In this document: positions 25,950 through 33,707 of the stretch, piece after piece
Numbering within the stretch: the first letter of the stretch is position 1
How the letters are laid out: each line of letters begins with the position of its first letter
DNA from: FEN-1191 sp036490715
GTDB taxonomy: Bacteria; Pseudomonadota; Gammaproteobacteria; Steroidobacterales; Steroidobacteraceae
DNA: 64,000 nt
Direction of reading: 5' to 3'
NCBI GenBank assembly: GCA_036490715.1
Contig: DASXDL010000020.1
Location: 20,921 to 84,920 of the forward strand
The notes under the pieces: model-generated
Seen by the model: only the letters and a program-made list of their open reading frames with translations
The model's database searches: none
What the model was told of the DNA's origin: nothing
Made by a program: the position numbers and the translations under genes

Positions 25950-28349
25950 TCAGGCCTTGGCCGGCGTGGGCAGACTCCAGCGCCACTGGCGCACCTCTGG
26001 CAGGTCCTGTCCATAGCGGCGGATGAATTGCCGATGCTCGAGCAGGCTGTCGATCATGCGCTGTTTCAGGTAATTGCCGCGCGCCCCGAGCTGCGGCAGA
26101 CGGTCGATCACGTCCTGCACCAGGTGAAAACGGTCGATGTCGTTCTGCACCCGCATGTCGAACGGTGTGGTGATGGTGCCCTCTTCCTTATAGCCGCGCA
26201 CATGCAGATTGCGATTGGTGCGCCGGTAGGTGAGCCGGTGGATCAGCCACGGGTAGCCGTGAAAGTTGAACACGATGTGTTTGTCGCGGGTAAACAGCGC
26301 GTCATAGTCGGCATCGCTCAGGCCGTGCGGGTGTTCGCCCTTGGACTGCAATTTCATCAGGTCGACGACGTTGACCACCCGGATCTTGAGCTCCGGCAGA
26401 CGCCGTCGCAGGATTGAGACCGCCGCCAGCACCTCCAGCGTCGGGGTATCACCGCAGCAGCCCATGACGATGTCAGGTTCCTGGCCCTGGTCGTTGCTGG
26501 CCCAGGTCCAGATGCCGATGCCCTCGGCACAGTGCATCGCCGCGGCCTGCATCGATAGCCATTGCGGCATCGGGTGCTTGCCCGCTACCACGACGTTGAC
26601 GTAGTGCCGGCTGCGCAGACAGTGATCGACCACCGACAACAGACAGTTGGCATCGGGCGGCAGATACACCCGGGCGATATCGGCCTTCTTGTTGACGACC
26701 TGATCCAGAAAGCCCGGATCCTGATGAGTAAAGCCATTGTGATCCTGCTGCCAAACGTGCGAGGACAACAGAAAGTTCAGCGATGCGATCGGTCGGCGCC
26801 ACGGCAGCTGCGAGCTGACCTTGAGCCACTTGGCGTGCTGGTTGACCATCGAGTCGACGATGTGCACGAACGCCTCGTAGCAGTTGAACAGGCCATGGCG
26901 TCCGGTCAGCAGATAGCCCTCGAGCCAGCCCTCGCACTGATGCTCGCTAAGCATCGAGTCGAGCACCCGGCCGTAGGGCGCAAGGTACTGGTCGGTGGGC
27001 TCCTGGCGCGCCTGCCATTGGCGATTGGTCACCTCGAACACCGCGTCCAGCCGATTCGACAGCGTCTCGTCCGGCCCAAAGATCCGGAAATTGCGCTGCG
27101 GCTCATTGCACTTGACCACGTCGCGCAGGAAGTGCCCGAGCACGCGGGTGTCCTCGGCGTCGACCCCGCCGGGCGCGGGCACAGCCACCGCGTGCTCGCG
27201 AAAGTCCGGCATGCGCAGATCGTGCAGCAGCACGCCGCCGTTGGTGTTGGGATTGGCACCCATGCGGCGTGTGCCGCTGGGCGCCAGCGCCGCCAGTTCC
27301 GCCCGCAACCGCCCCTGCTGATCGAACAGCTCCTCGGGACGGTAGCTCTTCATCCACTCCTCCAGCTCGTGCACGTGCTGCGGATGCGCCGCATCCACCA
27401 GCATCGGCACCTGGTGCGAGCGCCAGCTGCCCTCGTTGGGCAGGCCATCGACCATCCGCGGGCCGGTCCAGCCCTTGGGCGAGCGCAGCACGATCATCGG
27501 CCAGCGCGGCCGGGTCACGTCGCGGTTACTGCGGGCGTGCGTCTGGATGCGGTGGATCTCGGCCACCGCACGCTCCAGCGCCGCAGCCATCAGCTGGTGC
27601 ATCAGCTCCGGCTCATGGCCCTCGACGTACAGCGGCACCCAGCCGCAACCTCGCAGCAGCTGCTCCAGCTCGTCGCGCTCAATGCGCGCCAGCACCGTGG
27701 GATTGGCGATCTTGTAGCCGTTCAGATGCAAGATCGGCAGCACCGCACCGTCGGTGATCGGATTGACGAACTTGTTCGAGTGCCATGCGGTCGCCAATGG
27801 CCCGGTCTCGGCCTCGCCATCCCCGACCACGCAGGCGACGATCAGGTCGGGATTGTCGAACACCGCACCAAAGCCGTGACTGAGCGAATAGCCGAGCTCG
27901 CCGCCCTCGTGAATCGATCCGGGGGTCTCCGGAGCCACGTGACTGGAGATGCCGCCGGGAAACGAGAACTGCTTGAACAGCTTCTTCAGTCCGGCGACAT
28001 CCTGGCTGATGTCCGGATAGATCTCGCTGTAGGTGCCTTCCAAATAGGTATTGGCCACCAGCGCCGGACCGCCATGCCCGGGTCCGGCGATGTAGAACAT
28101 GTTCAGATCGTGCTGCTTGATGATGCGGTTCAGATGTACATAGATGAAGTTCTGGCCCGGGGTCGTGCCCCAGTGACCGACCACGAGCGGCTTGACGTGC
28201 GAGAGCGTCAGCGGCTCGCGCAGCAGCGGATTGTCATACAGGTAGATCTGGCCGACCGACAGGTAATTGGCGGCACGCCAGTAGGCGTGGATGCGGGTCA
28301 GCAGGTCGCGCGACAGCGGTTGCGATTCGGGTAGATTTCCGTCGGCCAT
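25950..28349 (-). CDS. xfp: Phosphoketolase (xylulose-5-P/fructose-6-P)
   Basis: A TPP enzyme splitting xylulose-5-P or fructose-6-P with phosphate to acetyl phosphate and a smaller sugar phosphate. I use ATG 28349 (799 residues), 5 bases after GGAG; a GTG at 28364 overlapping the pgm stop is the alternative. Family motifs in order: GHWGTTPGQNFIYVHLNR, GPGHGGPALVANTYLEGTYS, HEGGELGYSLSHGFGA, VGDGEAETGPLATAWHSNKF and, near the end, NFHGYPWLIHRLTYRR with TPFDMRVQNDIDRFHL. Length is typical. It follows pgm and precedes an alcohol dehydrogenase; no acetate kinase gene is in the operon. Confidence 0.95.
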   Translation of the reverse strand: MADGNLPESQPLSRDLLTRIHAYWRAANYLSVGQIYLYDNPLLREPLTLSHVKPLVVGHWGTTPGQNFIYVHLNRIIKQHDLNMFYIAGPGHGGPALVANTYLEGTYSEIYPDISQDVAGLKKLFKQFSFPGGISSHVAPETPGSIHEGGELGYSLSHGFGAVFDNPDLIVACVVGDGEAETGPLATAWHSNKFVNPITDGAVLPILHLNGYKIANPTVLARIERDELEQLLRGCGWVPLYVEGHEPELMHQLMAAALERAVAEIHRIQTHARSNRDVTRPRWPMIVLRSPKGWTGPRMVDGLPNEGSWRSHQVPMLVDAAHPQHVHELEEWMKSYRPEELFDQQGRLRAELAALAPSGTRRMGANPNTNGGVLLHDLRMPDFREHAVAVPAPGGVDAEDTRVLGHFLRDVVKCNEPQRNFRIFGPDETLSNRLDAVFEVTNRQWQARQEPTDQYLAPYGRVLDSMLSEHQCEGWLEGYLLTGRHGLFNCYEAFVHIVDSMVNQHAKWLKVSSQLPWRRPIASLNFLLSSHVWQQDHNGFTHQDPGFLDQVVNKKADIARVYLPPDANCLLSVVDHCLRSRHYVNVVVAGKHPMPQWLSMQAAAMHCAEGIGIWTWASNDQGQEPDIVMGCCGDTPTLEVLAAVSILRRRLPELKIRVVNVVDLMKLQSKGEHPHGLSDADYDALFTRDKHIVFNFHGYPWLIHRLTYRRTNRNLHVRGYKEEGTITTPFDMRVQNDIDRFHLVQDVIDRLPQLGARGNYLKQRMIDSLLEHRQFIRRYGQDLPEVRQWRWSLPTPAKA

Positions 28350-28360
28350 AGTTGCTCCGA

Positions 28361-30019
28361 TCACTGCATCGTCGCTAATGTCTCGCCGATGATCGCCTGG
28401 GCTTCCTCGATCACGCGCTGCAGATGCTCCATGCCGCGGAAGCTCTCGGCATAAAGCTTGTAGATGTCTTCGGTCCCGGATGGGCGCGCCGCAAACCAGC
28501 CGTGCGCGGCGATCACCTTGAGGCCGCCGATCGGCGCGCCATTGCCGGGCGCGGTGGTAAGGATCGACTCGATCGGCTCACCGGCGAGCTGCGAGGAGCG
28601 CACCCGCTGCGGCGATAGTTTGGCAAGCAGCGCTTTTTGCGCCGGCGTTGCCTGCGCGTCGATTCGCTCGTTTACGCACTCGCCGAATTCGCGCGTCAAT
28701 TGCTGGTAAATCGTGCCCGGATCGCGCCCGGTGCGCGCGGTGATCTCCGCCGCCAGCAGTGCCGGAATGATGCCGTCCTTGTCGGTGGCCCAGGCGCCGC
28801 CCTCGCGGCGCAGGAAGGTGGCCCCGGCGCTCTCCTCGCCGCCAAATCCGAGCGAGCCGTCGATCAGACCGCCGACGAACCACTTGAATCCCACCGGCAC
28901 CTCATGCAGCCGGCGGCCGAGGCCGGCCGCCACGCGGTCGATCATCTGGCTGCTGACGACGGTCTTACCGACCGCCGCCTGCGCGCGCCACTGCGGGCGA
29001 TTCTGGAACAGATAATGAATCGCCACCGACAGATAGTGATTGGAGAGCATGAGCCCGGCGCTTCGCGTCACGATGCCGTGCCGATCGTGATCGGTGTCGC
29101 AACCGAAAGCGATGTCGAAGCGGTCCTTCAGCGCGATCAGGCGCTGCATGGCATACGGCGATGAAGGATCCATGCGGATACGCCCGTCCCAGTCGACGCT
29201 CATGAAGCTGAAGGTCGGGTCCACGGTGTCACTGACCAGGCTGAGGTCGAGCCGGTAACGATCAGCGATCGGCGCCCAGTAATGCACGCCGGCGCCGCCG
29301 AGCGGGTCGACACCCAAGCGCACTTTGGCATCATGAATGACCGCCATGTCGATGACGTTACCGAGGTCAGCGACGTAGGCGTTCAGGTAATCGTGGCGGT
29401 GCGTAGTCGCTCGGCGCCGTGCCTGCTCGAGCGGAATACGCTGCACTTCGCGCAGTCCGCCGGCTATCAGGGCGTTGGCGCGCTGCTGGATCCAGCCGGT
29501 GGCATCGGTATCGGCCGGTCCGCCGTTGGGCGGATTGTATTTGAAGCCGCCGGCGTCCGGCGGGTTATGCGACGGCGTGATTACGATGCCGTCGGCCAGA
29601 TGCGAGCCGCGTTCGCGGTTGTGGCACAGGATGGCGTGGGAGATCGCCGGCGTCGGGGTGTATTCATCGTGCTGCGACAGCATCACGTCGACGCCGTTCG
29701 CGGCCAGCACCTCAAGCGCGCTGGCCAGCGCCGGCTCGGACAGCGCATGGGTGTCCATTCCCAGAAACAGCGGCCCGTCGGTACCCCGCTGTCGGCGGTA
29801 CTCGCAGATCGCCTGGCTGATCGCCAGCACGTGCCATTCATTGAAACTGTGGTGAAACGGAATGCCGCGGTGGCCCGAGGTACCAAACGCCACCTGCTGC
29901 TCGGCGATGCTCGGGTCGGGGCGCTCGCTGTAGTAGGCCGTGATCAGGCGCGGAATATTGACCAGCAGCTCAGCGGGAGCGGGCTTGCCGGCCAGCGGGC
30001 TCACTCGCTCGTTACTCAT
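28361..30019 (-). CDS. pgm: Phosphoglucomutase (alpha-D-glucose phosphate-specific)
   Basis: A 552-residue enzyme converting glucose-1-P and glucose-6-P. The early motif FGTSGHRGIPFHHSFNEWH is near residue 47, the phosphoserine loop is ITPSHNPPDAGGFKYNPPNGGPAD near 145, the metal loop DTDHDRHGIV is near 305, and the sugar-binding GGEESAGATFLRR is near 398. The phosphate-binding RPSGTEDIYKLYAESF is near the C-terminus. It overlaps the HAD gene before it by 4 bases. It could feed glucose-1-P to the GlgB/GlgE route at the other end of the window. Confidence 0.95.
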   Translation of the reverse strand: MSNERVSPLAGKPAPAELLVNIPRLITAYYSERPDPSIAEQQVAFGTSGHRGIPFHHSFNEWHVLAISQAICEYRRQRGTDGPLFLGMDTHALSEPALASALEVLAANGVDVMLSQHDEYTPTPAISHAILCHNRERGSHLADGIVITPSHNPPDAGGFKYNPPNGGPADTDATGWIQQRANALIAGGLREVQRIPLEQARRRATTHRHDYLNAYVADLGNVIDMAVIHDAKVRLGVDPLGGAGVHYWAPIADRYRLDLSLVSDTVDPTFSFMSVDWDGRIRMDPSSPYAMQRLIALKDRFDIAFGCDTDHDRHGIVTRSAGLMLSNHYLSVAIHYLFQNRPQWRAQAAVGKTVVSSQMIDRVAAGLGRRLHEVPVGFKWFVGGLIDGSLGFGGEESAGATFLRREGGAWATDKDGIIPALLAAEITARTGRDPGTIYQQLTREFGECVNERIDAQATPAQKALLAKLSPQRVRSSQLAGEPIESILTTAPGNGAPIGGLKVIAAHGWFAARPSGTEDIYKLYAESFRGMEHLQRVIEEAQAIIGETLATMQ

Positions 30020-30696
30020 GAGATCACAGCAGCCACCGCGGCCATCGCGCCCGTGCCATAGCCGGTCAGTTCGCCGATGCCGTCGACCGTGAGATCCGCC
30101 GGCGGATAGCTGGCCAGTACGCCCGCATCACGGGCGTAGTGTCCCTGGCGGACAAAAATGCAGGTCACCCGCTCGCCCCAGTGCTGTTTGACCGCGGCCA
30201 GGATGCGCAGCTTGTCGTCCACCACCAAGTAGTGGCGGGCCGGATACAGCCGCGCCACCTCATCCAGCATCAGCTCCTTGTGCACGTAGATCAGCACCTG
30301 ACCCTGCACCACGTCCCAAAGCCCGGAGCGCGCTATCTTGCGCGGCTGAAACACCACGTCGCCGTCCGACAGAATCACCGCCGGTCCGAATCGACGCAGC
30401 TGCGCAATGGCCGCCAGGGCACCGGGGTACAACCGCTCGGCAAACGGATAGTCGAGCAGGAAGGCGGCCATGGTCAGCAGGTGCGCGTCCTCGGGCACCT
30501 CGCGCCGGTAGCGCTGCAGGGCGCCCAGATAGTCGGCATAGCCGAGCTCGGTGCGCAGCGCCTCGAAGATCGCCCAGTAGCGATCACGTCGCTCGGAGCC
30601 GAAGCTGCGCGCCAGATGCGTGCTCAAGTCATGGGTGACGGCATCGTTGTCGAGCAGGGTGTTGTCGACGTCGAACAGGGTCACGACCGCGTGCAT
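30016..30696 (-). CDS. HAD-superfamily hydrolase
   Basis: A 226-residue HAD phosphatase. Motif I is FDVDNTLLDND near residue 8-18, motif II is the ILSDGD region near 109, motif III Lys is in FQPRKIARSG, and motif IV is YLVVDDKLRI near 155. The cap is helical. Substrate unknown. It is the first gene of the operon continuing with pgm, xfp, adh, ppk2 and a diguanylate cyclase, with a 4-base overlap to pgm, so a sugar phosphate is plausible. It is divergent from dps with 135 bases between. Confidence 0.85.
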   Translation of the reverse strand: MHAVVTLFDVDNTLLDNDAVTHDLSTHLARSFGSERRDRYWAIFEALRTELGYADYLGALQRYRREVPEDAHLLTMAAFLLDYPFAERLYPGALAAIAQLRRFGPAVILSDGDVVFQPRKIARSGLWDVVQGQVLIYVHKELMLDEVARLYPARHYLVVDDKLRILAAVKQHWGERVTCIFVRQGHYARDAGVLASYPPADLTVDGIGELTGYGTGAMAAVAAVIS

Positions 30697-30770
30697 GTCG
30701 ACAGCCTACCGACATGCGCCGAACACTGCACGCGCGCCGACCGGCGCAGATGCCGCAGTTTTCGCACGGC

Positions 30771-30790
30771 GGCGCTGCCGCGACAGCGCC
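30771..30790. promoter_or_regulatory. Hairpin in the dps/HAD divergent region
   Basis: GGCGCTG and CAGCGCC pair perfectly around a CCGCGA loop. A -10-like TATCAT follows 7 bases later (about 30798-30803) in the direction of dps. The repeat could be an operator or a transcript hairpin of the opposite gene; no -35 box is convincing. Confidence 0.35.
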
Positions 30791-30831
30791 AAATTGCTAT
30801 CATCCGGCCGCTGACCCACGAGGACCCCACA

Positions 30832-31380
30832 ATGAAAAAACCTTCCCCCGCCGAGCGCGACGCGCTGGTGCGCCGGCGCAGTGCGCCGCTGGCGACCCCC
30901 ACCGACCTGAAGGCGGCCGCGACCCGGGACATCACCGCCGCGCTCAACGTCATTCTGGCCGACGTGTTCTCGCTCTACATCAAGACCAAGAATTTTCATT
31001 GGCACATGAGCGGACCGCACTTTCGCGACTATCACCTGCTGCTGGATGAGCAAGCCGACCAGATCTACGCGATGGCCGACCCGATCGCCGAGCGTGTGCG
31101 CAAGCTGGGCGGCTCGACCCTGCGCTCGATCGGTCACATCGCGCGCACCACACGCGTAGCCGACAACGACGCCGAATATGTCGAGCCGCTGGACATGCTG
31201 GCGGAGCTGCGCGAGGACAACAAGACGCTGACCTCGGCGCTGCGCGGCGTGCATGCGGTGTGCGACGAGCACAACGATATCGCCAGCGCCAGCCTGATCG
31301 AGGTGTGGATCGACGAGACCGAGCGGCGTACATGGTTTCTGTTTGAGGCCGCTCGCCGCGGCGACGCCACCGGGCATTGA
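30832..31380 (+). CDS. dps: Dps-family ferritin-like protein
   Basis: The chosen ATG at 30832 follows a CGAGGA site and gives 182 residues; the frame continues upstream without family similarity. The core has the four-helix ferritin fold with ferroxidase residues in KNFHWHMSGPHFRDYHLLLDEQADQIY (about 54-80). The N-terminal Lys/Arg-rich tail (KKPSPAERDALVRRR) fits DNA contact as in other Dps proteins. Dps dodecamers store iron and shield DNA during starvation and oxidative stress. It is divergent from the phosphoketolase operon. Confidence 0.94.
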   Translation: MKKPSPAERDALVRRRSAPLATPTDLKAAATRDITAALNVILADVFSLYIKTKNFHWHMSGPHFRDYHLLLDEQADQIYAMADPIAERVRKLGGSTLRSIGHIARTTRVADNDAEYVEPLDMLAELREDNKTLTSALRGVHAVCDEHNDIASASLIEVWIDETERRTWFLFEAARRGDATGH

Positions 31381-31400
31381 GCGCGGCCGTTCGGCCGCGC
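31381..31400. terminator. Hairpin between dps and the aldehyde dehydrogenase gene
   Basis: GCGCGGCC and GGCCGCGC pair perfectly around a GTTC loop. It begins right after the dps stop codon and ends 5 bases before the convergent gene's stop. It looks like a shared bidirectional terminator without a T-tract. Confidence 0.65.
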
Positions 31401-31405
31401 CCGGT

Positions 31406-32836
31406 TCACTTGTCGGCGTGGATGACCTTGGCCTGGGTGAATTCCAGCAGGCCGTCGTAGCCCATCTCGGTGCCGAGCCCGGACTGCTTGGCGCCGCTGA
31501 ACGGCACGTCCGCCGGCAGCTCCAGGTGTTTGTTGATCCAGATGGTGCCCGAATTGACCTTGAGCGCGACCTCGTAGGCGCGCGCCGGATCGGCTGACCA
31601 GACCGTGGCGCCCAGCCCGTACTCGGTGCTGTTGGCACGCGCCACCGCGTCGTTGACGTCCGAGTAGCGCAGCACCGGCAACACCGGGCCGAACTGCTCC
31701 TCGCGCACCAGGCGTGCATCGTCACTGATATCGCGCACGATCGTAGGCGGCACGAAGTAGCCACGTTCGCTGCTTACCTTGCCACCGGCGATGATGCGGC
31801 CGTGAGCGCGCGCGTCGTCGATGTAAGCCTTCACCTTCTCGAACTGGACTTTGTTTTGCACCGGACCAAACTGCGTGTTGGGATCCATGCCGTCGCCCAC
31901 CACCGCGCTCTCGGCCAGGCGCGCCAGTTCGGTGCACAGCGAGTCGTAGATCGAGTCGTGTGCATACACGCGCTTGATGGCCAGGCAGACCTGCCCGCTG
32001 TTGACCATCGCGCCGAAGAAGATCTTGGGCGCAATCTGCTTGACGTCGACGTCATCAAGCACGATCGCGGCATCGTTACCGCCGAGCTCGAGCGTCAGGC
32101 GCTTGATGGCGCTGGCCACGCTCGCCATGACTTTTTTGCCGGTGGCGGTCGAACCGGTGAAGGCCACCTTGGCAACATCCGGGTGAGTGGTCAGTGCGGT
32201 GCCCAGATCGTTCTGATCGGTGATGACGTTGACGACCCCGGGCGGGAAGATCTGTGCGCACAGCTCGCCGATGCGCAGCGTGGTGAGCGGCGTGGTGGGT
32301 GCGGGCTTGCAGACCACGGTATTGCCCGACAGCAGCGCCGGCGCCAGCTTGATCATCAGCAGGATGATGGGGAAATTCCACGGCGTGATCGCCGCCACCA
32401 CACCGAGTGGCACGCGCAGGCGCACGATGCGCGTGCTGGCGGTCTCCTTCAGCACGTCGACCGGCAGATCCATGGCGGCGAAGGTGCGGATCATGTCCAC
32501 CGCGCCGGCAATCTCAAAGGCCGCGTGCGCGACCGGCTTGCCCTGCTCGCGGGTCAGCAGCTCCGACAAACGCTCCGACTGCGCTTCCAGCGTGTCCGCC
32601 AGTCGCCGCAGCATGCGGCGCCGCTCGTCGATCGAACGTGCCGCCCAGCCCGGAAACGCCGCCTTGGCGGCCGCCACCGCCTGGTTCAGCTGCACCAGGT
32701 CAGCGCGCGGACAGTCGGCCAGCAGCTCTTCGGTGGCCGGATTGATCACCGCATAGGTGGACGCGCCCGGCACGCTCTTGCCGTTGATTATTAGGCCAAA
32801 TTCACTGGCCGGCACGTATCGCAGTTGCACGTTCAT
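31406..32836 (-). CDS. NAD(P)-dependent aldehyde dehydrogenase
   Basis: I use ATG 32836 (476 residues), 6 bases after GGAG; the GTG at 32851 is the alternative. It has the ALDH fold with cofactor site TPWNFPIILLMIKLAPALL, FTGSTATGKKV, catalytic Glu in TLELGGND (about residue 250) and nucleophile Cys in NSGQVCLAIKR (about 284). The end shows the usual PFSGAKQSGLG segment. Relatives include succinate-semialdehyde, betaine-aldehyde and aryl-aldehyde dehydrogenases; the substrate cannot be fixed. It lies 146 bases after the hydrolase of the aromatic module, so it could oxidise the aldehyde made by the PQQ alcohol dehydrogenase. Confidence 0.9.
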   Translation of the reverse strand: MNVQLRYVPASEFGLIINGKSVPGASTYAVINPATEELLADCPRADLVQLNQAVAAAKAAFPGWAARSIDERRRMLRRLADTLEAQSERLSELLTREQGKPVAHAAFEIAGAVDMIRTFAAMDLPVDVLKETASTRIVRLRVPLGVVAAITPWNFPIILLMIKLAPALLSGNTVVCKPAPTTPLTTLRIGELCAQIFPPGVVNVITDQNDLGTALTTHPDVAKVAFTGSTATGKKVMASVASAIKRLTLELGGNDAAIVLDDVDVKQIAPKIFFGAMVNSGQVCLAIKRVYAHDSIYDSLCTELARLAESAVVGDGMDPNTQFGPVQNKVQFEKVKAYIDDARAHGRIIAGGKVSSERGYFVPPTIVRDISDDARLVREEQFGPVLPVLRYSDVNDAVARANSTEYGLGATVWSADPARAYEVALKVNSGTIWINKHLELPADVPFSGAKQSGLGTEMGYDGLLEFTQAKVIHADK

Positions 32837-32982
32837 GTTGTTCTCCGCCACACCGCTGCGGCGCTAAGTATCGGTATTTTCAGCTGTCATCCCTGACCGC
32901 ACAAGCGGTGGCCGGCGGTTGCGAGCCGCTATCATTCCGACGCTCGTCATTGATCATAAGATGGCGCAAGCGCGCCTGCCGT

Positions 32983-33693
32983 TCAACCTAACACCCAGCC
33001 CCGCAGCAAGGATGCGACCTGTGCCGGTTGCTCTAGGGTCGCCATGTGGCCGCACTGATCCAGCAGCTCAAGGTGGCTGCCCGGTATCAACCGCGCCATG
33101 GCCTCGTGCCGGGCCGGCGGACTCCAGCTGTCCTGTCGGCCGCAGATGAGCAGCGTCGGGCAGGCAATCCCGACCAGCACGGTGGTGGCGTCCGGTCGCG
33201 CGAGCAAGGCACGCACCTCGCGCGCAAAATCCTGCGCCGTGCGTCGATCGATCATATCCAGGATCGGATCAATCAGGCTTGCATCCTCGAGCCGCTGTGG
33301 ATGCACCATGCCCCGCAGCCACTCGCGCCCCATGCAGCGCATGCCACGCTGTGTCGCCAGCGCCATGAGGCCCTGACGCAGGCGTACCTCGGCCGCTCCG
33401 GCTTCATCGGTCGGCCGCGCCTGGTAACCGGTGTCGAGCAGCGCCAGCCGGCTGACCCGCTGCGCCGCCTGCCGCACCACCTCCAGCGCCACGCGGCCGC
33501 CCATCGAATGGCCGGCCAGCGCAAAGCGCGCCGGCGCCTGCCGCAACACCGCGCGCGCCATGCCCTCGATGGAGTCGGCACCCTGATAGTCGGGCACGAT
33601 GCAGTCGGCCACTCCGGACAGCTGCGCGATCGCCTCGGCCCAGACGGCCCGATCGCACATCAGGCCGGGCAGCAACAGTGCGACCGGCTTCAC
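32983..33693 (-). CDS. Alpha/beta-fold hydrolase
   Basis: A 236-residue alpha/beta hydrolase. The nucleophile elbow is GHSMGGRVALEV near residue 62, the Asp is in LLICGRQDSWSPP near 187 and the His is in DQCGHMATLEQP near 215. The opening VALLLPGLMCDRAVW is typical of small esterases and ring-opening hydrolases. No signal peptide is seen. It is 14 bases after the acetoacetyl-CoA-synthetase-like gene and so is the last member of the run starting at the GntR gene. It may cleave a thioester, ester or C-C bond in that pathway. Confidence 0.85.
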   Translation of the reverse strand: MKPVALLLPGLMCDRAVWAEAIAQLSGVADCIVPDYQGADSIEGMARAVLRQAPARFALAGHSMGGRVALEVVRQAAQRVSRLALLDTGYQARPTDEAGAAEVRLRQGLMALATQRGMRCMGREWLRGMVHPQRLEDASLIDPILDMIDRRTAQDFAREVRALLARPDATTVLVGIACPTLLICGRQDSWSPPARHEAMARLIPGSHLELLDQCGHMATLEQPAQVASLLRGWVLG

Positions 33694-33707
33694 CGTCGGC
33701 GGCCGCG

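Noticed and set aside
26562..28334. 590-residue plus-strand frame opposite phosphoketolase
   Set aside because: Antisense shadow; repetitive His/Arg/Gln-rich composition without motif.
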